A stretch of DNA of 64,000 bases, taken from the NCBI GenBank assembly GCA_963745175.1, contig CAVUWK010000014.1, positions 25,962 through 89,961 on the forward strand, in the 5' to 3' direction. The notes below the pieces were generated by a model. That model worked only from the letters and a program-made list of their open reading frames with translations, made no database searches and had not been told where the DNA came from. Made by a program: the position numbers and the translations under genes. This document shows, one piece after another, positions 8,685 to 15,638 of the stretch (the stretch's first letter is position 1; every line of letters begins with the position of its first letter). The stretch comes from Bog-473 sp963745175 (GTDB taxonomy: Bacteria > Actinomycetota > Acidimicrobiia > Acidimicrobiales > RAAP-2).

Positions 8685-9030
8685 GGGGGTGATTGGTTTC
8701 GACTTCGGTCGTCAAGGTAGGAGAAGCGAGCCGTGGTCTCCGGAACCACGTTAAAGAGCCGGAACCAAAAACAAACGCCGAGCCTCAGCTCGCGATCGCT
8801 GCTTAAGTAGCGACGTCCGCCCGGTCCCCGCCCTACGGATCGGAATACGGGCGTCATTCAGTAGGGCTTACTCAGTGCGTCACACCAACTGATCACTGAG
8901 GAAACTTCGTTGGTTACGGGGGGGTACTGCCGCCGGCAGAAGTGCCGCCCCCGACAATCTGATGCCGGCTGCGCTCGGAGAAGGCCTATTGCGGCTCCGG
9001 AGGACGCGGGTTCAAATCCCGCCACCTCCA
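8685..9030 (+). ncRNA. ssrA: Transfer-messenger RNA (tmRNA)
   Basis: The RNA frees stalled ribosomes and adds a degradation tag. The 5' end GGGGGTGATTGGTTTCGAC and the 3' end GGTTCAAATCCCGCCACCTCC form the tRNA-like acceptor (GGGGGUG with CACCUCC, one G-U pair) and T arm; base 9030 is the discriminator A and CCA is not encoded. The tag frame ends at the TAA at 8804-8806 and reads, just before it, KTNAEPQLAIAA; the resume codon is probably at 8753-8758. The ending LAIAA differs from the common LAA-type ALAA ending by an Ile. Total length 346 nt is normal for a one-piece tmRNA. Confidence 0.95.
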
Positions 9031-9750
9031 AGGGATCTCACGTGCGGTCGTGAGGTCCGTTGGAGGTGCGTCATCACCCTCGTAGCGTTCGATGATCTCG
9101 TGAGCCCAGGCGATCGCATCACTCGCGCGAATGCCCGACGGCTGAGGTTGAACCCAGATCTGAAGAGCAGTTGGGCGACTGACAACACTCTTTGCATTTG
9201 GCGACATTGCACGGGAAACCGCCAACCGGAGACGCACGACATGGCGATCGGTCTTTTCAGCATTCGCAATCGCTGTAGTTCCACCTTCGCCGCAATGAAA
9301 CAGTTCCCAGAAGATTTCGGCGGAGTGCGCTGCCTCGTGGTGTGTCAGCCCGTGACCCGCGCGAACCATCATCGAGCGCTGACCGAGGTCCGGCCGATTC
9401 ACCGCTTCCGGGCGTTGGCGGCGAACTTCTCGACATTGCGGCAATGAGGCTGCTCGACCACGGCCTTCTCGTCCTTGCTAGGGCGAGCATGCCGGGCCGT
9501 CAACGCCTGGTCGTGGTCTTCGAGCGGGGCCAGCCGGAAGCGGAGTTCGAGTCCGGCGCCGGCCTTCAGGATTAATCCGTTGTACTGACTATCCGCCAAC
9601 CACGTCGTCCAGACCTCCTGTTCGACGGTTGCCGCGCCAGTGTTTCCGCCTTAAAAGCGTGAGGCCACCGATCGACGCCGGTCCCGACCACGGGAAAGGT
9701 CAGCGGAATGATCGCCCACAGGCCCCAATTTGTTCGTCACTTTTCTTCGC
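9031..9750. other. Region without a recognisable gene behind the tmRNA
   Basis: About 720 bases whose base composition is visibly less GC-biased than the flanks. Open frames exist on both strands (for example minus 9399-9599, 66 aa, and minus 8986-9444, which runs into the tmRNA), but none has a ribosome site plus recognisable domains. The tmRNA 3' end is a common integration site for mobile elements. I find no integrase and cannot identify a second copy of the tmRNA end as an att site, so this may be degraded mobile DNA. Confidence 0.45.
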
Positions 9751-9820
9751 GTGTAACCGGGCGCGTCTCCAACCGTCACAGGGAAAGAGAAATCCCGAGG
9801 GGGAGGTATCCATGCCCGAA
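9751..9820 (+). repeat. Conserved upstream/leader segment, copy 1
   Basis: GTGTAACCGGGCGC then TCTCCAACCGTCACA, a short variable part, and CCCGAG-GGGAGGTATCCATG recur almost unchanged at 11565-11633. Both copies end in the start codon of a small leader-like gene and carry the same GGGAGG ribosome site. The conservation over some 70 bases of non-coding DNA suggests a shared promoter or mRNA leader for the two radical SAM units, or simply recent duplication. Confidence 0.8.
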
Positions 9821-10138
9821 AACGAAAGAGCCATCAGCCAGAGCGACCTGGACAGCTTTACGGACAAGCTCGATGCGTGGGCCAGAACGCTGCCCGAGAA
9901 CGAGCAGACGCTCCTACGTGTCGTCCTGGCACAGGCCGGGAGCGGCGGGTCGTCCGAGGACGAAGGATTCTCCGTGAGCAGCGATTTCCGCTTATCGGCG
10001 AGCGCACTGCTTGGGCCGGCCGTCGCCAACAGCTTCACGGCAGCCGGGGTCTCGGCCGCCGGCGACTGGGGCACCGAATGGATACGCGACTGGACCCGCA
10101 CCGGGGGTGGCGACACGTTCGGAGAACAGAACCTCTGA
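9812..10138 (+). CDS. Putative RiPP precursor-like small protein (unit A)
   Basis: The protein has 108 aa, with a GGGGGAGG ribosome site and 6-base spacing to the ATG at 9812. An N-terminal helix (LDAWARTLPENEQTLLRVVL, residues about 20-39) matches the small protein of unit B (LDAFARDLSEHDRAMMNIVL), which marks a shared leader. The rest is a Gly/Ser/Ala-rich stretch ending in three consecutive tetrads, DWGT-EWIR-DWTR (residues 85-96), then TGGGDTFGEQNL. Aromatic-X-X repeats like these are typical substrates of cyclophane-forming radical SAM/SPASM enzymes, one of which follows at 10276. Precursor function is inference; it could also be a partner protein. Confidence 0.6.
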   Translation: MPENERAISQSDLDSFTDKLDAWARTLPENEQTLLRVVLAQAGSGGSSEDEGFSVSSDFRLSASALLGPAVANSFTAAGVSAAGDWGTEWIRDWTRTGGGDTFGEQNL

Positions 10139-10157
10139 ACTTGGTCCCGCATCAGAA

Positions 10158-10283
10158 GAGGCCGGTGTGACCACACCGGCCTCGACACGGTCGCCCCGGA
10201 AGGGTACCGATGCCATCACCCAGAGTCTGGGCGTCCGGCTCGCGATCCTTTCGGCGATCGGGCGGAGGCACGATAGTGAGTGA
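10158..10283 (+). pseudogene. Decayed copy of the unit B small gene
   Basis: DNA here aligns with the small gene of unit B (11625-11921): GAGGCC-GGTGTGAC..., then GTCACCCAGAGTCTGGGCGTC-like sequence, then a jump to GCGATCCTTTCGGC and the ribosome site GGAGG of the radical SAM gene. The middle, which in unit B encodes the conserved leader helix, is missing (roughly 130 bases), and two compensating single-base shifts change the first part. The frame still ends in a TGA overlapping the radical SAM start by 8 bases, as in unit B. No own start codon with a ribosome site is visible. Best read as the original partner gene of this maturase, now defunct. Confidence 0.65.
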
Positions 10284-11475
10284 ACTGACCATGATCATGA
10301 AGGGCACCCGGCTCTGCAATTTGCGCTGCGCGTACTGCCACGACTGGGAGGCTGGCGCCGATCAGACCATGTCCTTCGAGGTGTTGGCGCATGCGATCGC
10401 GGCGGCGATGCAGGACGACACCCACGAAGTCGTGACGTTCGCTTGGCACGGTGGCGAGACCACCCTCCTCCCGATGGATTTCTATCGGCGCGCCATGACG
10501 GTCCAATCCCGGTTCCGTCGGCCCGGTCAGTTCGTCCAAAACATTCTTCAGACCAATGCGACACGTCTGACGCCCCAATGGGCGCAGTTCTTCAGGCGCA
10601 ACGACTTCCGCATTGGCATCAGCTTGGACGGGCCTTCCGAGGTCCAGAACAACTACCGCCCCGACGCGGCGGGCAGGCCCACGTTCGACCGGGTCCTGGC
10701 GGGCATGCGACTCCTCGAGGAACACGGTGTCTCCTACGGCGTACTCATGGTCGTGGAGCAAACGACGATCGAGCGCGGAGCCGACGCGCTCTTCGACTTC
10801 ATCCTCGATCTTGGCCTGAAACGCGTAGGCCTGCTCGCCGTCAATCCCACCAACCAACCCGACGCGTCATGGCTGACCCCGACGGCCCCCTACACGTCAC
10901 CCTCGACGATGGCATCGTTCTTATCGGACTTCTATGACCGCTGGCTCGAGCACGGTGACAAGACCATCGTCATCCGAGAGCTTGCGGACATCGAACAAGC
11001 ACTCTCGAACGGTCACCGAGGCTGCAAACTGCACGGCGATTGCATCGGGGATCTCTTCGTCGTCGATCCAAACGGCGATGTCGCCCACTGTGACTTGTTC
11101 CGCGGAGACAGCCATTACGCGTTGGGGAATCTCCTCCACGACGACTTCGCCGCCATCAGGGCAGGCGCCAAACTCCTGGACCTCCGACGTCAGCACGAGT
11201 CCGACCTGGCGGCCATGGCGGCCTGTCCCGACTTCGAGGTCTGCCGAGGATGGTGCCCGCACGAGCGCTACCTCGCCTCCCGGCACGACCCCTCATACTC
11301 CGCCGGGTGCTGCGGACTCCGACCCTTGATCGATCACATCCGCTCCCGCCAGGCGGGTGCTCCCGCCGCCAGCAGGGAGACCCGAGAGCATGGCCTGCGA
11401 CCCGCCACGTTCGCGACTTCAGTGCCATTGCCCGTGCTGAAGTCGGGACGAAAGATGACTGTGGGTCTCACGTAA
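10276..11475 (+). CDS. Radical SAM/SPASM peptide maturase (unit A)
   Basis: The protein has 399 aa, GTG start with GGAGG seven bases upstream. The radical SAM cluster motif is C14-x3-C18-x2-C21 (LCNLRCAYCHDW). A WHGGETTLLPMDFYRRAM segment, DFRIGISLDGP and a C-terminal SPASM/twitch region with nine or so Cys (RGCKLHGDC, AHCDLF, CPDFEVCRGWCPHE, GCCGL) predict two further Fe-S clusters. This layout is that of anSME-like maturases and of the GrrM/FxsB type peptide-modifying enzymes, which install side-chain crosslinks or other changes in a ribosomal peptide. The closest substrate candidate is the small gene at 9812. The gene is a near copy of the one at 11914 with the same length. Confidence 0.85.
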   Translation: MSELTMIMKGTRLCNLRCAYCHDWEAGADQTMSFEVLAHAIAAAMQDDTHEVVTFAWHGGETTLLPMDFYRRAMTVQSRFRRPGQFVQNILQTNATRLTPQWAQFFRRNDFRIGISLDGPSEVQNNYRPDAAGRPTFDRVLAGMRLLEEHGVSYGVLMVVEQTTIERGADALFDFILDLGLKRVGLLAVNPTNQPDASWLTPTAPYTSPSTMASFLSDFYDRWLEHGDKTIVIRELADIEQALSNGHRGCKLHGDCIGDLFVVDPNGDVAHCDLFRGDSHYALGNLLHDDFAAIRAGAKLLDLRRQHESDLAAMAACPDFEVCRGWCPHERYLASRHDPSYSAGCCGLRPLIDHIRSRQAGAPAASRETREHGLRPATFATSVPLPVLKSGRKMTVGLT

Positions 11476-11564
11476 CAACGAATCCCCGGCCAGCGCAGTC
11501 TGAGTCGTTTGTCGTCGTTCACCGGGGTGACCAGACTGGCGCTCCTCTTCGCCCTTTTCGTCGG

Positions 11565-11633
11565 GTGTAACCGGGCGCATCTCCAACCGTCACATGGATG
11601 AGAGATCCCGAGCGGGAGGTATCCATGCCCGAA
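11565..11633 (+). repeat. Conserved upstream/leader segment, copy 2
   Basis: Second copy of the segment at 9751-9820, again ending at the start of a small gene (MPE...). Differences are a few substitutions (GCGC-ATCTCC instead of GCGC-GTCTCC) and a variable stretch of about 12 bases before the ribosome site. The match ends abruptly on the 5' side, so the duplication boundary lies close to 11565. Confidence 0.8.
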
Positions 11634-11921
11634 CATCGGCAAATGGGTGAAGTGAGTCCGGTATTGGTGGAGGCCTGCGTGACTCCAGAGGCGCTCGACG
11701 CCGTCGCCCTGGAGGGCGCCGAGGCCGTCACCCAGAGTCTGGGCGTCCTGCTCGACGCATTCGCCAGAGACCTCAGCGAGCACGATCGAGCCATGATGAA
11801 CATCGTGCTGCTGCGGGCCATGGATCCGATCGACCGGACCCGGTTCGCGGTACCGGGGCTCATCACGGACGAACAGGAAGCGATCCTTTCGGCTATTGGC
11901 CGGAGCCACGACCTTGGGTGA
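11625..11921 (+). CDS. Putative RiPP precursor-like small protein (unit B)
   Basis: The protein has 98 aa from the ATG at 11625 (GGGAGG ribosome site). It starts MPEHRQMGEV, has the leader-type helix LDAFARDLSEHDRAMMNIVL at about 43-62 shared with the unit A small protein, and ends FAVPGLITDEQEAILSAIGR-SHDLG. Unlike the unit A protein it has no Trp, so any modified core would differ. Its stop codon overlaps the radical SAM start by 8 bases, which points to translational coupling and a stoichiometric partner. Whether it is the substrate, a leader only, or a recognition partner cannot be told. Confidence 0.55.
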   Translation: MPEHRQMGEVSPVLVEACVTPEALDAVALEGAEAVTQSLGVLLDAFARDLSEHDRAMMNIVLLRAMDPIDRTRFAVPGLITDEQEAILSAIGRSHDLG

Positions 11922-13113
11922 AGTGACCCTGATCATGAAGGGCACTCGGCTCTGCAATTTGCGCTGCGCGTACTGCCACGACTGGGAGGCTGGCGCCGAT
12001 CAGACCATGTCCTTCGAGGTGCTGGCGCGTGCGATCGCGGCGGCGATGCAGGACGACACCCACGATCTCGTGACGTTCGTCTGGCACGGTGGCGAGACCA
12101 CCCTCCTCCCGATGGACTTCTATCGGCGCGCCATGGCGGTCCAGTCCCGGTTCCGTCGGCCCGGTCAGCTCGTCCGGAACCAACTTCAGACCAATGCGAC
12201 ACGTCTGACAGCCCAATGGGCGCAGTTCTTCTGGCGCAACGACTTCCGCATTGGCATCAGCTTGGACGGGCCCTCCGAGATCCAGAACAACTACCGCCCC
12301 GACGCGGCGGGCAGGCCCACGTTCGACCGGGCCGTGGCGGGCATGCGACTCCTCGAGGAGCACGATGTCTCCTACGGCGTACTCATGGTCGTGGACCAAA
12401 CGACGATCGAGCGCGGAGCCGACGCGCTCTTCGACTTCATTCTCGATCTTGGCCTGAAGCATCTGGGACTGCTCGCCGTCACCCCCGACAACCAGCCGGA
12501 CGCGTCATGGCTGACCCAGACGGCCCACTACACGTCGCCCTCGACGATGGGTGCGTTCTTATCGGACCTCTATGACCGCTGGCTCGAGCACGGTGACAAG
12601 ACCATCGGCATCCGCGAATTTGCCGACATCGAACAAGCACTCTCGAACGGTCACCGAGGTTGCAAGCTGTACGGCGACTGCATCGGGAATTACTTCATTG
12701 TCGATCCGAACGGCGATGTCGCCCACTGTGACTTGTTCCGTGGAGACAGAAGGTACATGTTCGGGAATGTCCTCCACGACGACTTCGCCGCCATCAGGGC
12801 AGGCGCCAAACTTCTGGACCTCCGACGTCGGCGCGAGTCCGACGTGGCGGCCATGGCGGCCTGTCCCGACTTCGAGGTCTGCCGAGGATGGTGTCCGCAC
12901 GAGCGCTATTTGTCCTCCCGGCACGACCCCTCATATTCCGCCGGGTGCTGCGGGCTCCGACCCTTGATCGATCACATCCGCTCCCGGCAGGTCGGTGCTC
13001 CCACCGCGGGCAGGGAGACCCGAGAGCTTGCCCTGCAGCCCACCACGTTCGCGACTTCGGTGCCATTGCCCATGCCGAAGACGGGACGGAGGATGACCGT
13101 GGGTCTCACGTAA
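11914..13113 (+). CDS. Radical SAM/SPASM peptide maturase (unit B)
   Basis: Near copy of the unit A enzyme, 399 aa and exactly the same nucleotide length when the TTG at 11914 is taken as start. That TTG aligns with the GTG of unit A, each eight or so bases after GGAG(G). The cluster motif CNLRCAYC and all SPASM Cys are kept (GCKLYGDC, AHCDLF, CPDFEVCRGWCPHE, GCCGL). Substitutions are scattered, for example GLKHLGLLAVTPDN versus GLKRVGLLAVNPTN in unit A, and cluster near the end of the TIM-barrel part, where substrate contacts are expected. Both copies appear intact, so both may be active on different small proteins. Confidence 0.85.
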   Translation: MGEVTLIMKGTRLCNLRCAYCHDWEAGADQTMSFEVLARAIAAAMQDDTHDLVTFVWHGGETTLLPMDFYRRAMAVQSRFRRPGQLVRNQLQTNATRLTAQWAQFFWRNDFRIGISLDGPSEIQNNYRPDAAGRPTFDRAVAGMRLLEEHDVSYGVLMVVDQTTIERGADALFDFILDLGLKHLGLLAVTPDNQPDASWLTQTAHYTSPSTMGAFLSDLYDRWLEHGDKTIGIREFADIEQALSNGHRGCKLYGDCIGNYFIVDPNGDVAHCDLFRGDRRYMFGNVLHDDFAAIRAGAKLLDLRRRRESDVAAMAACPDFEVCRGWCPHERYLSSRHDPSYSAGCCGLRPLIDHIRSRQVGAPTAGRETRELALQPTTFATSVPLPMPKTGRRMTVGLT

Positions 13114-13147
13114 CAACGGATCCCTGGCGAGTACCGGAGTCACTCGT

Positions 13148-13654
13148 ATGACCGACCAAGATGTGATCAGGGCAAAATTCGACGATTTTTGTCATCGGTT
13201 TCGTTTCTCGAGTTGGAATGGCCCGTTCTTCACTGGCCCGAAGGTCACGGTTGCGTCGAGCCATGCCGCGGGAACGAACGCTTCGGATCACTGGGTCGTG
13301 TGGATGGAGAAACCGGGCGTCCCCAATTCGCTTGGAACACGGCCGGACGACGCAAGAATTCGGGCGACGTTTCGCTTCAGCGATGTCGAGGCGGGGGTAC
13401 TCACCGTCGAGAAACTGGCTCAACTGATGACGGGCATGGTCGCCGGTCTCGAGGCTCATGAAGTGCTCGAGTTTGCCCGGCTCGACGACACCTATGCGGT
13501 CGATCCGCACGGAACTCCTGCCGAGTTGCACGACATTGCGTTGTTGATATCCGAGGTGATCGAAGCTGCTCCTCGTGTGGAGGGAGATACCAGCGAACTC
13601 GCGCCGATGCTCAATCCCTGCCCGACGAGTCGAACATCCGAACTGGCGGTGTAG
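13148..13654 (+). CDS. Protein of unknown function downstream of the radical SAM unit
   Basis: The protein has 168 aa. ATG at 13148 follows GGAG by 8 bases and lies 34 bases after radical SAM gene B, so it probably belongs to the same transcript. No signal peptide or membrane segment. The middle (DARIRATFRFSDVEAGVLTVEKLAQLMTGMVAGLEA) suggests an alpha/beta fold; GPFFTGPKVTVASSHAAG and HWVVWMEKPG are the other notable parts. I do not recognise a family. By position it may be an accessory or immunity protein of the peptide system. Confidence 0.6.
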   Translation: MTDQDVIRAKFDDFCHRFRFSSWNGPFFTGPKVTVASSHAAGTNASDHWVVWMEKPGVPNSLGTRPDDARIRATFRFSDVEAGVLTVEKLAQLMTGMVAGLEAHEVLEFARLDDTYAVDPHGTPAELHDIALLISEVIEAAPRVEGDTSELAPMLNPCPTSRTSELAV

Positions 13655-13781
13655 CTGATGATCGTCACCCTCTCGCCACGGGTTTCGAGCATGTATCCCG
13701 TGAGCTCTACGCAGGCGCCAAAGCTTGCAATTCACTGCCGCTCTCGGTCTTGGTGAGACTTTCGGGCTGGTTACCCGAAGG

Positions 13782-14174
13782 TCACGGGCGACGGACCATC
13801 GAGACGCCCGTTGCCTGTGGGGCGGACTCTGTCGTGGTCACGCCCAGCTTGGTCAGGAAGCTGCAGTAATCGGTCTGCATCCATTCCTCGGCCAGCCGAC
13901 CCTCGTCGTCGTACCTGAAGATACCGATCACTACCCAATCGAGGTGTTGCCCGGTGGGCTCGACAGGACCGATGGGCGAATAGGTAAAGACGCCGATGAA
14001 GTCACCGGAGAACGTGGTGCGCGCCGCCAGGAAGTTGCCGTCCACGATCCGATTCCAATCAATCGAGAACGAGGCCAAGTCGGTCTGGGTACGGAATTGC
14101 GATTCAATGGTGCCAGTGATGCATCGATCAGGACTACAGGCCGCTCTTGAGAGCACGACCGGCACGGTGACCAA
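13782..14174 (-). CDS. SnoaL-like polyketide cyclase / ester cyclase fold protein, probably N-terminally truncated
   Basis: Residues encoded from about 14060 down to 13800 (DWNRIVDGNFLAARTTFSGD, then PTGQHLDWVVIGIFRYDDEG, RLAEEWMQTDYCSFLTKLGV) match the C-terminal two thirds of SnoaL-like NTF2-fold proteins. The usual N-terminal helices and first strand are missing: the frame upstream of about 14100 is not family-like and overlaps the start of the plus-strand gene at 14107. So it is either a remnant or a gene whose start I cannot place. Known members act on small cyclic or polyketide-like molecules; no substrate can be assigned. Confidence 0.5.
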   Translation of the reverse strand: MVTVPVVLSRAACSPDRCITGTIESQFRTQTDLASFSIDWNRIVDGNFLAARTTFSGDFIGVFTYSPIGPVEPTGQHLDWVVIGIFRYDDEGRLAEEWMQTDYCSFLTKLGVTTTESAPQATGVSMVRRP

Positions 14175-14628
14175 TTTCTTGGAAGAGCTGGTCGGCGAAA
14201 GGATCGAGGCTGAGGCACATCACCACGACGTGATCGGGGCTCCCACATCGAACAATCTGGGGGTTGCAGAAGACGAACCGTTGCTTCAGCGGGCGGCCAC
14301 GCTTCGCGGTCGCATATCCGGATCCCCGTACGTCTACGCGGAGAGCGTGATTGTCACGAGTCGGCTGCCAACGAGGTTCCTGCTCCGGCTCGAGTCGAGC
14401 TGCGATCCGATTGGGCGGATTCTCGACGAGATGGGGATCTCTGTCACCCGGGAGAACCTGACCGAGACAGAGACAGATGGGCCCGACCTTCCGCGACCCG
14501 ATGGAGCCATCAAGGTCGCTGACTACCTGCTTGCCCGGACCTACCGCATTGACTCCCAACAGACACCTCTGATGGTCATCACCGAATGGTTCCTGAGGAC
14601 ACTGGATCCATTTCTCTCGTCGGCATAG
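14107..14628 (+). CDS. Chorismate lyase-like protein (DUF98 / 4-hydroxybenzoate synthetase family)
   Basis: The protein has 173 aa from ATG 14107 (an ATG at 14119 is possible). The order GTVTNFLEELVGERIEAEA, then LLQRAATLRGRISGSPYVYA, ESVIVTSRLPTRFLLRL, IGRILDEMGISVTREN fits the UbiC/DUF98 fold, including the Arg of LLQR and the Glu of the terminal E-x-F/W segment (VITEWFL). Characterised relatives convert chorismate to 4-hydroxybenzoate and pyruvate, for example in mycobacterial phenolic lipid synthesis. No pathway partner is adjacent, so the product here is uncertain. Confidence 0.7.
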   Translation: MVPVMHRSGLQAALESTTGTVTNFLEELVGERIEAEAHHHDVIGAPTSNNLGVAEDEPLLQRAATLRGRISGSPYVYAESVIVTSRLPTRFLLRLESSCDPIGRILDEMGISVTRENLTETETDGPDLPRPDGAIKVADYLLARTYRIDSQQTPLMVITEWFLRTLDPFLSSA

Positions 14629-14812
14629 GGATGCCATCAAGGCCGTTCGACTTGAGGGCACCGGCGACGCCTCAAAGCCGACGTTTGCGTGGGGCCCCAG
14701 AGCGCCGTTGGAGGTGCTTCAACGCGCCATTCTGTTTGAGGATCTCGGGTGCAGCGGTCGGGTCGAGCCGTTCGGTCGGCGGATCGTGCTCTCGACCGGG
14801 CAGACTGGGCCT

Positions 14813-15589
14813 GTGGAAGATTCCGCCACGTACCGACTCGATGGCCATGTGGCCACCATCACGTACAACCGGCCCGACGCTCTCAACGCCATCAACGCCG
14901 ACATGAGGCGAGACCTCAATGGTGCCTTCTCCCGATTTCGTGACGACGAAGAAGCATGGGTGGCAATCGTGACCGGTTCGGGACGGGCCTTTTGCGCCGG
15001 CGCAGACCTACGCCAGGGTGCAGGGTCCGCTGGGGAGTTTCCTGGAACGTTCTGGGAGAAGCCGACGCTGAATTCCTTTGAGAGCGGATGGGAGATCTTC
15101 AAGCCGGTCATTGCCGCGGTGAACGGTTACTGCCTGGGTTACGGGCTCACGCTTGCCACCTGGTGCGATTTCGTCCTGGCCAGCGACCGAGCGGAGTTCG
15201 GTCTTCCAGAGGTCAAGCTCGGAGTACCGGCGATCGTGGCATCCATACGCCTTCCCCAACGCATCAACTGGGCCGATGCGATGGAGCTGTTGCTCACCGG
15301 GGAGCGCATCGATGCCGAGCGAGCACACGCGATGGGTCTGGTCTGGAGGGTCGTCCCTCACGACGCTCTCCTCGAGGAGGCCAATGCGCTGGCCCGACGC
15401 CTTCTCGCCGGGGCACCCCTGGCTCAACGGGCAATGAAGGAGATGGCGATGCGCACGCGGCACATGGCGACGCTGGAGGCGATCCGCTTCGGCGAGACCA
15501 TGCGGCACGTTGCCGGGGCGACACAGGACGCGGCAGAAGGGTTTCAGGCCGCAGCCGAGGGCCGCCCGCCGCGCTGGGCCGGCAGATAA
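14813..15589 (+). CDS. Enoyl-CoA hydratase/isomerase family protein
   Basis: The protein has 258 aa from GTG 14813, the usual crotonase length; the open frame extends upstream to 14708 but the family begins at YRLDGHVATITYNRPDALNA. The oxyanion-hole segments are FCAGADL and CLGYGLTLATWCDF. At the second catalytic position (FGLPEVKLGVPA) the usual Glu is present as PEVKLG. The usual PGGG segment is replaced, so whether it hydrates or isomerises is open. It stands alone in front of a convergent membrane protein gene, near other acyl-CoA enzymes. Confidence 0.85.
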   Translation: MEDSATYRLDGHVATITYNRPDALNAINADMRRDLNGAFSRFRDDEEAWVAIVTGSGRAFCAGADLRQGAGSAGEFPGTFWEKPTLNSFESGWEIFKPVIAAVNGYCLGYGLTLATWCDFVLASDRAEFGLPEVKLGVPAIVASIRLPQRINWADAMELLLTGERIDAERAHAMGLVWRVVPHDALLEEANALARRLLAGAPLAQRAMKEMAMRTRHMATLEAIRFGETMRHVAGATQDAAEGFQAAAEGRPPRWAGR

Positions 15590-15638
15590 TTCACGCTGGG
15601 TCGCTGGTGGCTCGGTCCCGGACCGAGGTACCGCGAGA

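Noticed and set aside
8986..9444. Minus-strand open frame of 152 aa ending in DLNPRPPEPQ
   Set aside because: Its end is the translated reverse complement of the tmRNA T arm and acceptor, a well-known false ORF type; no domain and no ribosome site.
9399..9599. Minus-strand 66-aa open frame (MADSQYNGLILKAGAG...)
   Set aside because: Could be a real small protein, but no ribosome site, no family and no neighbour supports it.
10011..10283. Full 90-aa frame over the precursor A end as an intact gene
   Set aside because: Its first half is a shadow of precursor A in another frame; only the last 40 codons resemble the unit B small gene, so it is listed as a remnant.
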